A model generated the notes under the pieces. That model searched no databases. It was given only the letters and a program-made list of their open reading frames with translations, and was not told the origin of the DNA. A DNA stretch of 64,000 nucleotides from a virus: IMG/VR virus record IMGVR_UViG_3300027917_000046, positions 1 through 64,000 of that record; one strand, written 5' to 3'. Positions 32,931-41,260 of this stretch are shown here, piece after piece. The position numbers were made by a program, and so were the translations under genes. Position 1 is the stretch's first letter, and every line of letters begins with the position of its first letter.

Positions 32931-33980
32931 ATGATTCCTATGATTGTAACAAAAGACGGCATTAACTTCATGCTTGGCTCTAAGCCGTACCATGTAGCGC
33001 GAACTGATCCGCATTTTGAAGATGTGTATAATGCGGTGAAGAACGATGCTGATGACTGGGAGATTGAGGAAATTCTCAATCGTGTCAAGAACCAGCTAGG
33101 CAAACTTCAGGATCTGTCACCGCGTCTGTCGTTCGATGGCGCAGTAATTTGGTTCAATGGAGAAATACTGCGTAATTACGCAGCTGATCGTCTGCTCGCT
33201 ATGCTCGCCAGCGGCGATCCGATCGATCCGGTTGTCAACTTCCTAGAGAACCTGCTCGAGAACCCGAGTAAAACGGTGGTCGATAACTTGTACAGCTTCC
33301 TGGAACACGGCAGGATCCCGTTGACGCAGGATGGACACTTTCTGGTGTACAAGGCGATCAACAAAGACTGGACCGATATCTATACCGGAAAGTTCGACAA
33401 CAGTATCGGGGCTAAACCCGAAATGGTGCGAAACAAAGTCGACGAGGATCGGAACCGTACGTGTTCGACGGGATTTCACGTTTGCAGTTACGACTACTTG
33501 CCGCATTTTGCGCACGCGGATGGGCACGTGGTTGTCTGTAAGGTAAATCCGGCAGACGTGGTAGCTATCCCGAACGACTACAACGATACCAAGATGCGCG
33601 TATGCAGGTACGAGGTTATCAGTGAGGTCGACGAATACTACCGCAATGAAGAGAACATCCTGACCACGCAGCCTCTGTTCCACGTCGGCGGAGTCGATCC
33701 GGATTCATATGGATTCGATGACGACGAAGAGGAAGAGGAAGAGGAAGATGATGAAGAAGCATCGGCAGAAGCTGGTGATACGTACGCTATTCGCGCTCGC
33801 CGCCACGGCTGTCAAGTCTCCGAGGTTGTTGAAGATGGGATAGAAGGCTACAAGAACGCGCACACATCTGCTCGTGAGAAGTTTATTGCAGGTACTTCGC
33901 GTGGTGGTGTGGTAGCAGTAGCCGTGGTCAATGAAAATACGGGTGAGTTGATGTACACCTGGGGCCTATGGACCGCCTAA
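32931..33980 (+). CDS. rIIB-like protein
   Basis: 349 residues. The central part (LENPSKTVVDNLYSFLEHG, then GHFLVYKAI, then RTCSTGFHVCSYDYL and GHVVVCKV) matches the conserved core of rIIB-like phage proteins. An acidic run (near 262-276) and a helical C-terminus follow. It starts three bases after the rIIA-like stop, behind GAAAGGTTAACC. Together the two likely form the rII complex. Confidence 0.8.
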   Translation: MIPMIVTKDGINFMLGSKPYHVARTDPHFEDVYNAVKNDADDWEIEEILNRVKNQLGKLQDLSPRLSFDGAVIWFNGEILRNYAADRLLAMLASGDPIDPVVNFLENLLENPSKTVVDNLYSFLEHGRIPLTQDGHFLVYKAINKDWTDIYTGKFDNSIGAKPEMVRNKVDEDRNRTCSTGFHVCSYDYLPHFAHADGHVVVCKVNPADVVAIPNDYNDTKMRVCRYEVISEVDEYYRNEENILTTQPLFHVGGVDPDSYGFDDDEEEEEEEDDEEASAEAGDTYAIRARRHGCQVSEVVEDGIEGYKNAHTSAREKFIAGTSRGGVVAVAVVNENTGELMYTWGLWTA

Positions 33981-34255
33981 CCCCAGAACTAGCTCGCATC
34001 CTGCAGAAACGCATTCGTCGGGTCATAGAGAAAGCTCGCTATGACCCGGCGAGCGTTCATGATATGGAAGCGGCGGCCTACGAAGTAATCAGACCGTACT
34101 TACCATTGGAGAAGAAAGATGACACGCAGTCAGTTGATAGCAGGACTAGCAAGCATGCAGGGCAAGGACACAGGAATCGTCGTCAAGAATCAGCAGACGG
34201 AACAGGTCATGCCCATCAAGACAGTGGGTGTGGAAAAGAACCCGTTTGGACGTGA
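33968..34255 (+). CDS. Hypothetical protein (95 aa)
   Basis: ATG at 33968 overlaps the end of the rIIB-like gene. The first 50 residues (MDRLTPELARILQKRIRRVI...) form a clear charged helix-rich domain. The last 45 (Ser/His/Gly/Gln-rich) overlap another gene in a different frame and look unlike protein. The gene may end in a variable tail, or its real 3' end may have been altered by a frameshift. Confidence 0.5.
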   Translation: MDRLTPELARILQKRIRRVIEKARYDPASVHDMEAAAYEVIRPYLPLEKKDDTQSVDSRTSKHAGQGHRNRRQESADGTGHAHQDSGCGKEPVWT

Positions 34256-34286
34256 GGACGAATTCTTAACGGTATTATACGTATAA
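34119..34286 (+). CDS. Small overlapping protein (55 aa)
   Basis: ATG at 34119 lies behind TTGGAGAAGAAAG and encodes 55 residues (MTRSQLIAGLASMQGKDTGI...), a normal mixed composition with helix then beta. It overlaps the C-terminal part of the preceding gene for 137 bases. The cleaner composition here suggests it is the true gene of this stretch. Confidence 0.55.
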   Translation: MTRSQLIAGLASMQGKDTGIVVKNQQTEQVMPIKTVGVEKNPFGREDEFLTVLYV

Positions 34287-34315
34287 AATCAAGGATTTAT
34301 GTGATATATAGAGAC

Positions 34316-34344
34316 TTGATTTCCGCCGAGGAACGTGGTATCAT
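34316..34344 (+). promoter_or_regulatory. Sigma70-type promoter before the RecB/Cas4-like nuclease gene
   Basis: TTGATT (34316-34321), 17 bases, TATCAT (34339-34344). It lies about 35 bases before the ATG at 34379 and decides that start against longer in-frame extensions. It begins the third plus-strand unit. Confidence 0.7.
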
Positions 34345-34378
34345 CGGGGCTTTCTCAAATAACGAAGAAAGCCTAGAG

Positions 34379-35092
34379 ATGAAGTTTAAAGCGTGGAGTC
34401 ATTCTCGTATTACGACGTTTCAGCAATGCAAGTTCAGGGCCAAATTGGCCTACATCGATCGAATCCCCGAACCGGAGCGTCCGCTACCGCCGGGTAAAAC
34501 GGAGCACGCAAATGAACGGGGTGAAAGACTTCATATCGGCGCCGAAGCGTACATCCGCGGAGGCGTGGAACTGCTACCTGAACTATCGGCGTACTACGAA
34601 GCCGAGTTTAAACGAGCTCGAGAACTGTTCAAGCAAGGAAAACTCTCCCTCGAAGGGGAGTGGGCATTCACTAAAGACTGGGAATCCACAGCCTGGAAAT
34701 CAAGCGACGCTTGGTGTAGAATAAAGGCTGACATGGTAGCGTTCATGACCGACGATTACGCAGTAGTCGTGGATTATAAGTCGGGCAAGAGCTATGGAAA
34801 CGAACTGAAGCACACGGAGCAGTTGCGGTTGTACGCAATCGCTGCACTCCTGAAATACCCGAACATTAAGAAAGTGCGCACGGAAGCGTGGTACCTCGAC
34901 CAAGATGAACTTCTATCGATGGACTACACGAGAGCACAAGCCTTGAGGTTCCTGAATAACTTTGAAACGCGTGGCAAGGAAATGACGGAGTGCGAAGAAT
35001 TCCCTGCCAATCCGAATCAATACAGCTGCAAGTGGTGCCCGTATAAACCCGAGGCACTCGGCGGCACAGGACACTGCGATGTAGGCGTATAA
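34379..35092 (+). CDS. RecB/Cas4-like PD-(D/E)XK nuclease
   Basis: A 237-residue protein with the RecB-family order: WSHSRITTFQQCKFR (first Cys), a Glu-bearing helix, AWCRIKADMVAF, the catalytic VVDYKSGK, a QLRLYAIAALL helix (Gln-x-x-x-Tyr), and C-terminal CKWCPY plus GHC. The four Cys (one N-terminal, three C-terminal) suit a 4Fe-4S cluster as in Cas4 and AddB. It probably processes DNA ends in replication or recombination. Start fixed by the promoter at 34316-34344. Confidence 0.85.
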   Translation: MKFKAWSHSRITTFQQCKFRAKLAYIDRIPEPERPLPPGKTEHANERGERLHIGAEAYIRGGVELLPELSAYYEAEFKRARELFKQGKLSLEGEWAFTKDWESTAWKSSDAWCRIKADMVAFMTDDYAVVVDYKSGKSYGNELKHTEQLRLYAIAALLKYPNIKKVRTEAWYLDQDELLSMDYTRAQALRFLNNFETRGKEMTECEEFPANPNQYSCKWCPYKPEALGGTGHCDVGV

Positions 35093-35093
35093 C

Positions 35094-35170
35094 AGCCCTG
35101 TAAGTGTAGACAGCGACATCCCTGCCTTGTAAGCAGGAGAGGACCGTGCAAATCGTGTCACAGGGCTCCA
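35094..35170 (+). tRNA. tRNA-Thr (UGU), atypical T arm
   Basis: 77 bases with encoded CCA. The acceptor AGCCCTG/CAGGGCT is perfect, and the anticodon arm CCTGC-CTTGTAA-GCAGG gives anticodon TGT. The T-stem pairs only with a bulged U (GAC-CG with CG-U-GTC), and one extra base precedes the acceptor strand. The D arm is weak. It may be a divergent functional tRNA or a decaying one. Confidence 0.7.
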
Positions 35171-35189
35171 GATTATTGTGAGGTGAGTT

Positions 35190-35522
35190 ATGAAACATCA
35201 ACCAGCTACGCCGCTGCCGTGGAGCTATGTCCCGATTTCTGACTTTGACGAGGACGATGACGGCAACAAGGGGCATTGGAAAGATGGGCAATTTTTCCCC
35301 GTGACCGATGACGAATTAACGCAACAATTAACAGATCACGATTTCGCCGCCCACGCCGCCAACGCCTACCCTCGCTTGATCGAACAAGTGAAGGTATTTG
35401 CCTTCGCGGATTGGGCTTGTGACTGCGTAGATCAAGGCTGGCATGGCGAGGAGGGTCACACCCTAAGCTGCCCGCAGGGTGACGCGCAAACTTTACTCCG
35501 CGACCTCGGAGAATTGTCTTAA
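35190..35522 (+). CDS. Hypothetical phage protein (110 aa)
   Basis: A 110-residue acidic protein with KHQPATPLPWSYVP and HDFAAHAANAYPRLIEQ motifs, which recur in mosaic Ead-type phage proteins, and a CDCVDQGWHGEEGHTLSC segment that may bind metal. ATG at 35190 behind GAGGTGAGTT. Lies between tRNA-Thr and tRNA-Asn. Function unknown. Confidence 0.65.
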   Translation: MKHQPATPLPWSYVPISDFDEDDDGNKGHWKDGQFFPVTDDELTQQLTDHDFAAHAANAYPRLIEQVKVFAFADWACDCVDQGWHGEEGHTLSCPQGDAQTLLRDLGELS

Positions 35523-35524
35523 TT

Positions 35525-35600
35525 TGCACGGTAGTATTCACGGTGAGTACACCCGGCTGTTAACCGGAGGAGCTTGGTTCGATTCCAAGCCGTGCAGCCA
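35525..35600 (+). tRNA. tRNA-Asn (GUU)
   Basis: 76 bases with encoded CCA. Acceptor TGCACGG/CCGTGCA, anticodon loop CTGTTAA (anticodon GTT), T arm CTTGG-TTCGATT-CCAAG. The fold is regular apart from a G discriminator base. Confidence 0.92.
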
Positions 35601-35614
35601 GAACAGGAGGCAAA

Positions 35615-35707
35615 ATGAGAGATTTCCGACTGAAAGTTCCTGCGTTCATCGCGGTGATCCTCACCGCTGTTGTCCTGTTCATCGCTGCGCTATTCCTGAC
35701 AAGCTAG
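35615..35707 (+). CDS. Very small membrane peptide (30 aa)
   Basis: ATG at 35615 behind ACAGGAGGCAAA, a near-perfect Shine-Dalgarno. Thirty residues: a basic start (MRDFRLK) and one membrane helix (VILTAVVLFIAALFL). Possibly an envelope-acting peptide. Confidence 0.55.
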   Translation: MRDFRLKVPAFIAVILTAVVLFIAALFLTS

Positions 35708-35720
35708 GAGACAAAATGAT

Positions 35721-35894
35721 ATGAGACTACATACTGAATGCCAAGCTGCCGGAAAATGCCTAAACGAGACAGGAAATCACGCGCCGTGTGAGGGTGAGTG
35801 TGACCTCCAAGTAATAGAAGATTTTGAAAGGGAAGAGCGATGGGATTGTCCCTTACACGGATTGCAAGATGGACCGGAGTGTCCGCGTTGTTGA
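35721..35894 (+). CDS. Cys-rich zinc-finger-like protein (57 aa)
   Basis: ATG at 35721 (GGAG 12 bases upstream) gives 57 residues with seven Cys: an N-terminal set (TECQAAGKC, CEGEC) and a C-terminal CPLH...CPRC set spaced for zinc. The next gene starts inside it. A small metal-binding protein is likely; target unknown. Confidence 0.55.
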   Translation: MRLHTECQAAGKCLNETGNHAPCEGECDLQVIEDFEREERWDCPLHGLQDGPECPRC

Positions 35895-36130
35895 TTCTAG
35901 GACTGACCGGGTTCCATAATTGGGAGCCACATGCAAACCCATGGCAAGGAGTAGTCATGACGTTCCCGAAGTCAGGTACAGGTATATTCACTGGAGTGGC
36001 TCGCACATTTAAGACCGAAAAAGAATGTAAGAAATGGGAAATAGACACAAGAGTTAGAACAGGTAAAGTGCATTTCATATATGCACCACAGCAGTTTGAC
36101 GTAACAGGTGGTTGTAAGAAGGTGGGCTGA
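35840..36130 (+). CDS. Small secreted or anchored protein
   Basis: 96 residues, with an N-terminal hydrophobic stretch (about 12-25, TGVSALLILGLTGF) and a soluble part containing two Cys that may pair in the periplasm. ATG at 35840 has AAAGGGAAGAGCG upstream. It overlaps the Cys-rich gene before it and meets the next gene's ATG at one base. No family recognised. Confidence 0.6.
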   Translation: MGLSLTRIARWTGVSALLILGLTGFHNWEPHANPWQGVVMTFPKSGTGIFTGVARTFKTEKECKKWEIDTRVRTGKVHFIYAPQQFDVTGGCKKVG

Positions 36131-36420
36131 TGGCTATTAGACATTTAATTGCTGTAAATTGTCTGCAAACAAACGATCTGTTTCAGCTATCAGAGATGCT
36201 GAAGGACGCAGTCAAAAATGCAATTGACGATAAATCGGACCCAATCAGGGATCCAGCCATCAATATAATCTGCCATCAAGTAGCATTTGCAGGAAACGGA
36301 GATCATCCCTTCCTGAAGTATTACAAAGAGTCATATGACTATTGTATGGCGCAAATACAACGTGATCAACACGGTTTACCGGAGAAAGATGATGAAAAGC
36401 CGATTTATTCGGGTTCCTAG
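36130..36420 (+). CDS. Hypothetical protein (96 aa)
   Basis: 96 residues, mainly helical (MAIRHLIAVNCLQTNDLFQL...), acidic at the C-terminus. Starts at the last base of the previous stop. No motif recognised. The next gene overlaps its end by 32 bases. Confidence 0.6.
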   Translation: MAIRHLIAVNCLQTNDLFQLSEMLKDAVKNAIDDKSDPIRDPAINIICHQVAFAGNGDHPFLKYYKESYDYCMAQIQRDQHGLPEKDDEKPIYSGS

Positions 36421-36634
36421 TACCAGAGCAATTTTCGCAGTTGAAAACCTAGTCGCGGTTATTCCGCAGGATATAAATGCCTATGGTTTAATCATCAAGG
36501 GCTTACCCACGGTCATGGGTGCCCTTAAAGCCGACGGTAGCGATGTCGACTTCATCGTCGAACAACTCGGCGGTGAGCTGGCCCAAACTGAGGGTACGGC
36601 TGAACAAAAGTTGGTAGATACGAATGCAGAGTAG
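36389..36634 (+). CDS. Hypothetical protein (81 aa)
   Basis: ATG at 36389 follows CCGGAGAAAG and gives 81 residues (MMKSRFIRVPSTRAIFAVEN...), with beta strands then an acidic helix. It overlaps both neighbours. Position directly before an SNF2 helicase is the only clue to role. Confidence 0.6.
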   Translation: MMKSRFIRVPSTRAIFAVENLVAVIPQDINAYGLIIKGLPTVMGALKADGSDVDFIVEQLGGELAQTEGTAEQKLVDTNAE

Positions 36635-38015
36635 CGTCCCGCCGCTCTTCGAGCATCAGAAGGGCGATATTGAGTTCGAGCTCAATAATGACCGGGTCTA
36701 TGATGCCTCCGATCCTGGAACCGGAAAGACCCGGACAAGACTCGAAGTGTTCTCGCAGCGTCGCGCCAAAGGCGCGAACTGTATGCTAGTGATCGCCCCC
36801 AAGTCGTTGTTGTACTCGGCTTGGGTGGTCGATTGCCAGAAGTTCACGCCGTGGCTGAAGGTCGTTACGGCGTACGCGGAAAATCGAGAGAAGGCTTTCA
36901 AGCAGCAGGCGGACATCTATGTTACCAACCACGACGCTGTTAAGTGGCTCGCAAAAAAGCCAGCGTCTTTCTTTGATAAGTTCTCTGATCTTGTTGTTGA
37001 CGAAAGTGGTGCGTTCAAACACCGCACGTCCCAACGTTCCAAAGCACTAGGCAAGATCAAGGGCTATTTTCCTAGAAGGGTGTGCATGAATGGTACTCCT
37101 AACCCTAACACGATCACCGACATCTGGAACCAGATTAATATACTTGATGACGGGAGGAGACTCGGGCGATCCTTCTTTGCTTTTCGGGCCGCTACCCAGC
37201 TACCCGAACAAGTCGGTCCAAAGCCGAATATGGTCAAATGGTCGGATCGTGCTGGTGCTGAAGAGTCTGTCTCCGACCTAATCAAGGATATCACTATACG
37301 CCACGTGTTCGAGGAATGTCACGACATTCCACCGAACCACAACTACATCATGCCGTTCCAACTTACCAGTAAGCTGGAGAAAGCTTATGAGGAAATGGAG
37401 TCGAAAGCAGTATTGGCACTACGGACCGGAACCGTTACCGCTATCAACGCAGCTGCAGTCGTTACAAAACTACTTCAGATTGCGTCAGGTGCTGTATACG
37501 AAAACGAAGACACCTACCACATCCTTGACGAAGCCCGATACGAACTCGTAGCTGATCTAGCTGACGCACGAAAGTTCAGCGTGGTATTCTTCAATTGGAA
37601 GCATCAACGAGATCTACTCCAAAAGGTGTTCGATGAAAGAGAAATCACATACACGGTCATTGATGGGTCAGTCACGAAAGGCAAGAGGGACAAAGCGGTT
37701 GAGTACTTTCAGAACGGCTTTTATCGTGTTCTCCTCGCGCACCCTAAGTCAGCAGCTCATGGACTCACTCTTACAAAGGGCACGTCAACTATTTGGACCA
37801 GTCCGACTTACAACTTGGAGCATTGGCTCCAAGGGAACCGCCGTATCTATCGTGCCGGTCAAACAGAGAAAACAGAAACAATCAACATCATCGCGGAAGG
37901 CACGTTAGAGGAGCATGTATATTCGGTCCTCGTAAACAAGGGCGTCAAGATGATGGACCTGCTGACATTGCTTAAGGACATGGGAAATGCCCCAGCCGAC
38001 GGAGGAAAAGAATAG
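36624..38015 (+). CDS. SNF2-type DNA helicase
   Basis: 463 residues with superfamily 2 helicase motifs: DPGTGKT (Walker A, 30-36), VVDESG (DExx, near 127), NGTPNPN (motif III), VIDGSVTKGKRD, and QGNRRIYRAGQ (motif VI, near 409). Such short SNF2 proteins in phages act in DNA replication, recombination or chromatin-like remodelling. It overlaps the next small gene by 29 bases and precedes DNA polymerase. Confidence 0.88.
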   Translation: MQSSVPPLFEHQKGDIEFELNNDRVYDASDPGTGKTRTRLEVFSQRRAKGANCMLVIAPKSLLYSAWVVDCQKFTPWLKVVTAYAENREKAFKQQADIYVTNHDAVKWLAKKPASFFDKFSDLVVDESGAFKHRTSQRSKALGKIKGYFPRRVCMNGTPNPNTITDIWNQINILDDGRRLGRSFFAFRAATQLPEQVGPKPNMVKWSDRAGAEESVSDLIKDITIRHVFEECHDIPPNHNYIMPFQLTSKLEKAYEEMESKAVLALRTGTVTAINAAAVVTKLLQIASGAVYENEDTYHILDEARYELVADLADARKFSVVFFNWKHQRDLLQKVFDEREITYTVIDGSVTKGKRDKAVEYFQNGFYRVLLAHPKSAAHGLTLTKGTSTIWTSPTYNLEHWLQGNRRIYRAGQTEKTETINIIAEGTLEEHVYSVLVNKGVKMMDLLTLLKDMGNAPADGGKE

Positions 38016-38178
38016 TCCGTGGCTCGTGTACATCGATACCCAGACATTCCTATATGCAAGATACCAAAGGAATAAAAACGATGTGCGAGCCACAGCACCA
38101 CGACTTCTCAGGCCCGACGAGGTCGAGAGGTTCCGAATAAATCCGCAGTCTGTGATAGACGAAGGAATAAATAAATGA
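37987..38178 (+). CDS. Hypothetical protein (63 aa)
   Basis: 63 residues, charged, beginning MPQPTEEKNSPWLVYIDTQT. It starts inside the helicase gene and overlaps the polymerase start by ATGA. The coupling suggests a replisome accessory, but no motif supports this. Confidence 0.55.
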   Translation: MPQPTEEKNSPWLVYIDTQTFLYARYQRNKNDVRATAPRLLRPDEVERFRINPQSVIDEGINK

Positions 38179-40040
38179 ATTTAGTTACACTTGACTTTGA
38201 AACTTACCACGACGACGATTATACGCTTTCTAAACTTGCTACTTCTGAGTATGTCCGTGATCCAAGGTTTGAAGCAATTAGTTGCGCAATCAAGATCGAC
38301 GACAACCCAACGGAAGTATACTTCGGACAGGATATCCGGCGGGGACTCAAGACGGTTGACTGGGCAAACACGATCTTGCTCTGCCACCACACCCAGTTCG
38401 ACGGACTCATCCTCAGCCATCACTACAACATCGTACCCGCTAAGTACGCGGACACCCTATCGATGGCACGAGGACTTCACCCCAAAGGGAAATCCGCATC
38501 GCTGGAAGAAGTGGCAAAGAAGTACGGCAAAACCAACAAATTAAAAATGCCAGATTTCAAGGGGAAACATGAATGTCAACTTACTGATGAGGAAAGGCAG
38601 GCTATTACTGCCTACAACGGTGTCGACGTCGACGCGTGCCGGGAGATCTACGATGAAATGGTCAAGAGCTTTCCTGAGGCGGAGCTCGACCTCGTTGACG
38701 TTACGGTACGTATGTTCTGCGACCCGGTACTCAAGGTGGATCTGGTTAGCGCGCAGACCGAGCTGGACAGGGAGGTTGCGGCGAAAGAAAAGGCCATTGG
38801 TGACAGTGGGTGTGATGCGAAAACCCTCTCTTCTAACAAACAATTTGTGGCGAAGCTCGAAGAACTCGGGATCGATGTCCCCAAGAAACCCAGCCCTACC
38901 GTTTCAGGTAAGATGATTCCAGCTGTCGCCAAGAGCGACGAAGCACTAACTGCGCTACTGGCTCATCCGGACGAACAAGTAGTAAAGCTGGTGGAAGGCC
39001 GATTGGCAGCAAAGTCAACGATCGGTGAATCAAGAGCCCTGCGTCTGATTAAGTATGGCACAGGTATGAATCTTCCGATATACTTGTCATACTGTGGCGC
39101 ACATACGATGAGGTGGTCAGGCGGCGACAAGCTTAACCCGCAGAACTTCAAACAAGCGCAGAAGCTCGGAGGAGCGCTGCGATCGTGCATTATGGCTCCG
39201 GACGGCCACGTCTTGGTGGTTGTGGACGCCTCTCAGATCGAGGCAAGATTCACAGCTTGGCTTGCTGGTGAGGAAGAACTTCTCGAAGATTTCCGGCTTA
39301 AGCGCGACCCATATTGTGCGTTTGCCTCCAAAGCGTACGGTCGACCGGTCACGAAGGCCGACAAGGAAGAGCGGTTCGTAGGAAAGACCTGTGTGCTTGG
39401 CCTCGGCTACGGAATGGGCGGTGCGAAACTGCAGACAACCATCTTGGCTCAGTCGACGAACCAAGGGCTAGACCCTGTACGGCTACCACTTGACGTGTGC
39501 TACACACTTGTGTCAGTATACCGGCAAATGAATTCTAAGATTGCTAGGATGTGGGGTTGGTTGAACGACTACGGTATCCGATACATGATCGAAGGCGAGA
39601 ATGTAGAGTGGAAATGCCTCAAATTTATGCAAGATGCGGTAGAAATGCCCAATGGATTGAAGTTGCAATATCCTGGGCTTGACGGACATATCACAGAGAA
39701 GGAAGGCACAGGTTTCTTCGCAGATATGGGGCGCCACGCCGCTGTTATGGACGCATCCTATCTAACGTTCAAAGGACGCAGTAAGATCTACGGAGGCCTG
39801 TTCCTCGAGAACATAATCCAATGTCTCGCCCGGATCAAGATCGGTGAATCAATGCGTAAAATCGCCAAGCGCTACCGCGTGGTGATGTCGTCACACGATG
39901 AAATTGTATCAGTAGTGCCAATAGCAGAAGCACAAGAAGGGCTCTATTGGATGCTCGAGCAAGTATCAACCCCACCAGTTTGGGCGCCAGACATACCACT
40001 AGCGGCCGAAGGTGGATTCGACCAGAGGTATTCAAAATGA
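38175..40040 (+). CDS. DNA polymerase, family A
   Basis: 621 residues. The N-terminal 3'-5' exonuclease has LDFETY (Asp7, Glu9), CHHTQFD and YNGVDVDACREIY. The polymerase domain has motif A VVVDASQIEARF, motif B KEERFVGKTCVLGLGYGMG and motif C SSHDEIV. There is no 5'-3' exonuclease domain. It would be the phage replicative polymerase. Family A polymerases paired with nucleotide-pool enzymes occur in phages with altered bases; see the gene at 42213. Confidence 0.93.
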   Translation: MNLVTLDFETYHDDDYTLSKLATSEYVRDPRFEAISCAIKIDDNPTEVYFGQDIRRGLKTVDWANTILLCHHTQFDGLILSHHYNIVPAKYADTLSMARGLHPKGKSASLEEVAKKYGKTNKLKMPDFKGKHECQLTDEERQAITAYNGVDVDACREIYDEMVKSFPEAELDLVDVTVRMFCDPVLKVDLVSAQTELDREVAAKEKAIGDSGCDAKTLSSNKQFVAKLEELGIDVPKKPSPTVSGKMIPAVAKSDEALTALLAHPDEQVVKLVEGRLAAKSTIGESRALRLIKYGTGMNLPIYLSYCGAHTMRWSGGDKLNPQNFKQAQKLGGALRSCIMAPDGHVLVVVDASQIEARFTAWLAGEEELLEDFRLKRDPYCAFASKAYGRPVTKADKEERFVGKTCVLGLGYGMGGAKLQTTILAQSTNQGLDPVRLPLDVCYTLVSVYRQMNSKIARMWGWLNDYGIRYMIEGENVEWKCLKFMQDAVEMPNGLKLQYPGLDGHITEKEGTGFFADMGRHAAVMDASYLTFKGRSKIYGGLFLENIIQCLARIKIGESMRKIAKRYRVVMSSHDEIVSVVPIAEAQEGLYWMLEQVSTPPVWAPDIPLAAEGGFDQRYSK

Positions 40041-40411
40041 GCAGGACAGTCGCGGACCTTTCAGACGAGATTTTGGCTATTAAGAACGATATCCAAATGC
40101 ATGAGCAAGAGATAACAGAACTCAAAAAACAAAAGGAGGAACTGGAAAGGGAACTTATCGCGGAAGCAGAAAAGCAGCAACTTAAATCGGGCGCGGGAAC
40201 ATCATCCTCGTTCTCGATTAAGGAAGAAACAGTACCACAAGCATCAGACTGGGATGAAGTTTGGAAATTCATCAAAGAGAATGATTACTTCCACATGGTT
40301 CAGAAGCGACTGTCTTCTACAGCCTGTAGAGAATTGTGGGAGCTTGGAACGACAATTCCTGGAGTAAACAAGTATACAAGTCACAAAGTCAACGTTAAAG
40401 GAGTGGATTAA
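40037..40411 (+). CDS. Coiled-coil replication-associated protein
   Basis: 124 residues from ATG at 40037, which overlaps the polymerase stop as ATGA. The first 55 form a coiled coil (MSRTVADLSDEILAIKND...). A Ser/Thr linker and a C-terminal helical domain follow. Tight coupling to the polymerase suggests a processivity or recruitment role, unproven. Confidence 0.65.
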   Translation: MSRTVADLSDEILAIKNDIQMHEQEITELKKQKEELERELIAEAEKQQLKSGAGTSSSFSIKEETVPQASDWDEVWKFIKENDYFHMVQKRLSSTACRELWELGTTIPGVNKYTSHKVNVKGVD

Positions 40412-41106
40412 TGAATCCAGGTACTGAAGTATTAGACATCAACAAAGTGCTGGCTGAGGAAGCTGCTCAGATCAGCAAGCGCATCGCAGCTGGTGCGCCG
40501 TTCATCAAGTGTACGCAAGACAAGAAGTTCATGATGCCCGATAAGACGGAATCTGCTGGCCCGTTGTCGGCGGTCATCATTGACTTCATCGCAGCGAACT
40601 ATTTCTTCGATCGCGAGTATGAGAAGGGAGCCATAGTGCCCCCGGCGTGCTTCGCGCTGGCCGTGGAACCGCGCAGCATGGTACCCCACGAGACAGCTCC
40701 TGCGAAGGAGGCGGAGGCCTGCAACGGTTGCCCGAACAACGAGTTCGGCTCGAAAGGCAAAGGAAAGGCTTGCCAGAATACGCGGCTTCTAGCCGTGGTA
40801 AGCCCGGATGAGAAAGATCCGCAGATCTATCTGCTTAAGGTCAGCGCAACCGGCGTAAAGCCGTTCGATAACTACGTTCAGTCGATTAAGACTCAATTCA
40901 ACGCCCCGCCGTTGGCGGTTGTGACCGACATCTTCTTCGACAAGAACGCACGTTACGGCTCGCTGCGGTTCGGTAATCCGCGACCGAACCCGAAGCTCAG
41001 GGATCATTTCGAGCTCCGTGGTCAGGCTCGGGATATTCTCCTAGCACCACCGGACGTCTCGCAATATGAGCCGATCAACGAGACCAAAGCTGCCAAGAAA
41101 AAGTAG
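40411..41106 (+). CDS. Putative zinc-bearing replication accessory protein (ssDNA-binding?)
   Basis: 231 residues, mixed alpha/beta, with a CNGCPNNEFGSKGKGKAC segment near residue 105 that looks metal-binding, followed by beta strands (LLAVVSPDE, IYLLKVSAT). Coupled to the gene before by one base. Related proteins often accompany phage polymerases. A single-strand binding role is a guess from position and size; I cannot confirm it. Confidence 0.6.
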   Translation: MNPGTEVLDINKVLAEEAAQISKRIAAGAPFIKCTQDKKFMMPDKTESAGPLSAVIIDFIAANYFFDREYEKGAIVPPACFALAVEPRSMVPHETAPAKEAEACNGCPNNEFGSKGKGKACQNTRLLAVVSPDEKDPQIYLLKVSATGVKPFDNYVQSIKTQFNAPPLAVVTDIFFDKNARYGSLRFGNPRPNPKLRDHFELRGQARDILLAPPDVSQYEPINETKAAKKK

Positions 41107-41113
41107 TGCGATA

Positions 41114-41260
41114 ATGGAAGACGTCTCCCAAGCGGATTGGGAGAAGGATCACCAAGAAGCACGCAAAGCCTTTGAACAGGCGAAAGAGCGCTTGGAAGAG
41201 GTCGAAGCAAGGAATCCGTCGCCTGCCCCCGGGTCGGGGGAACAGACCTCAGGCGAGTAA
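41114..41260 (+). CDS. Small coiled-coil protein (48 aa)
   Basis: From ATG at 41114: 48 residues, a single charged helix (MEDVSQADWEKDHQEARKAF...) and a Pro/Gly/Ser-rich end. No good Shine-Dalgarno. Probably translated by read-on from the gene before. Function unknown. Confidence 0.5.
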   Translation: MEDVSQADWEKDHQEARKAFEQAKERLEEVEARNPSPAPGSGEQTSGE

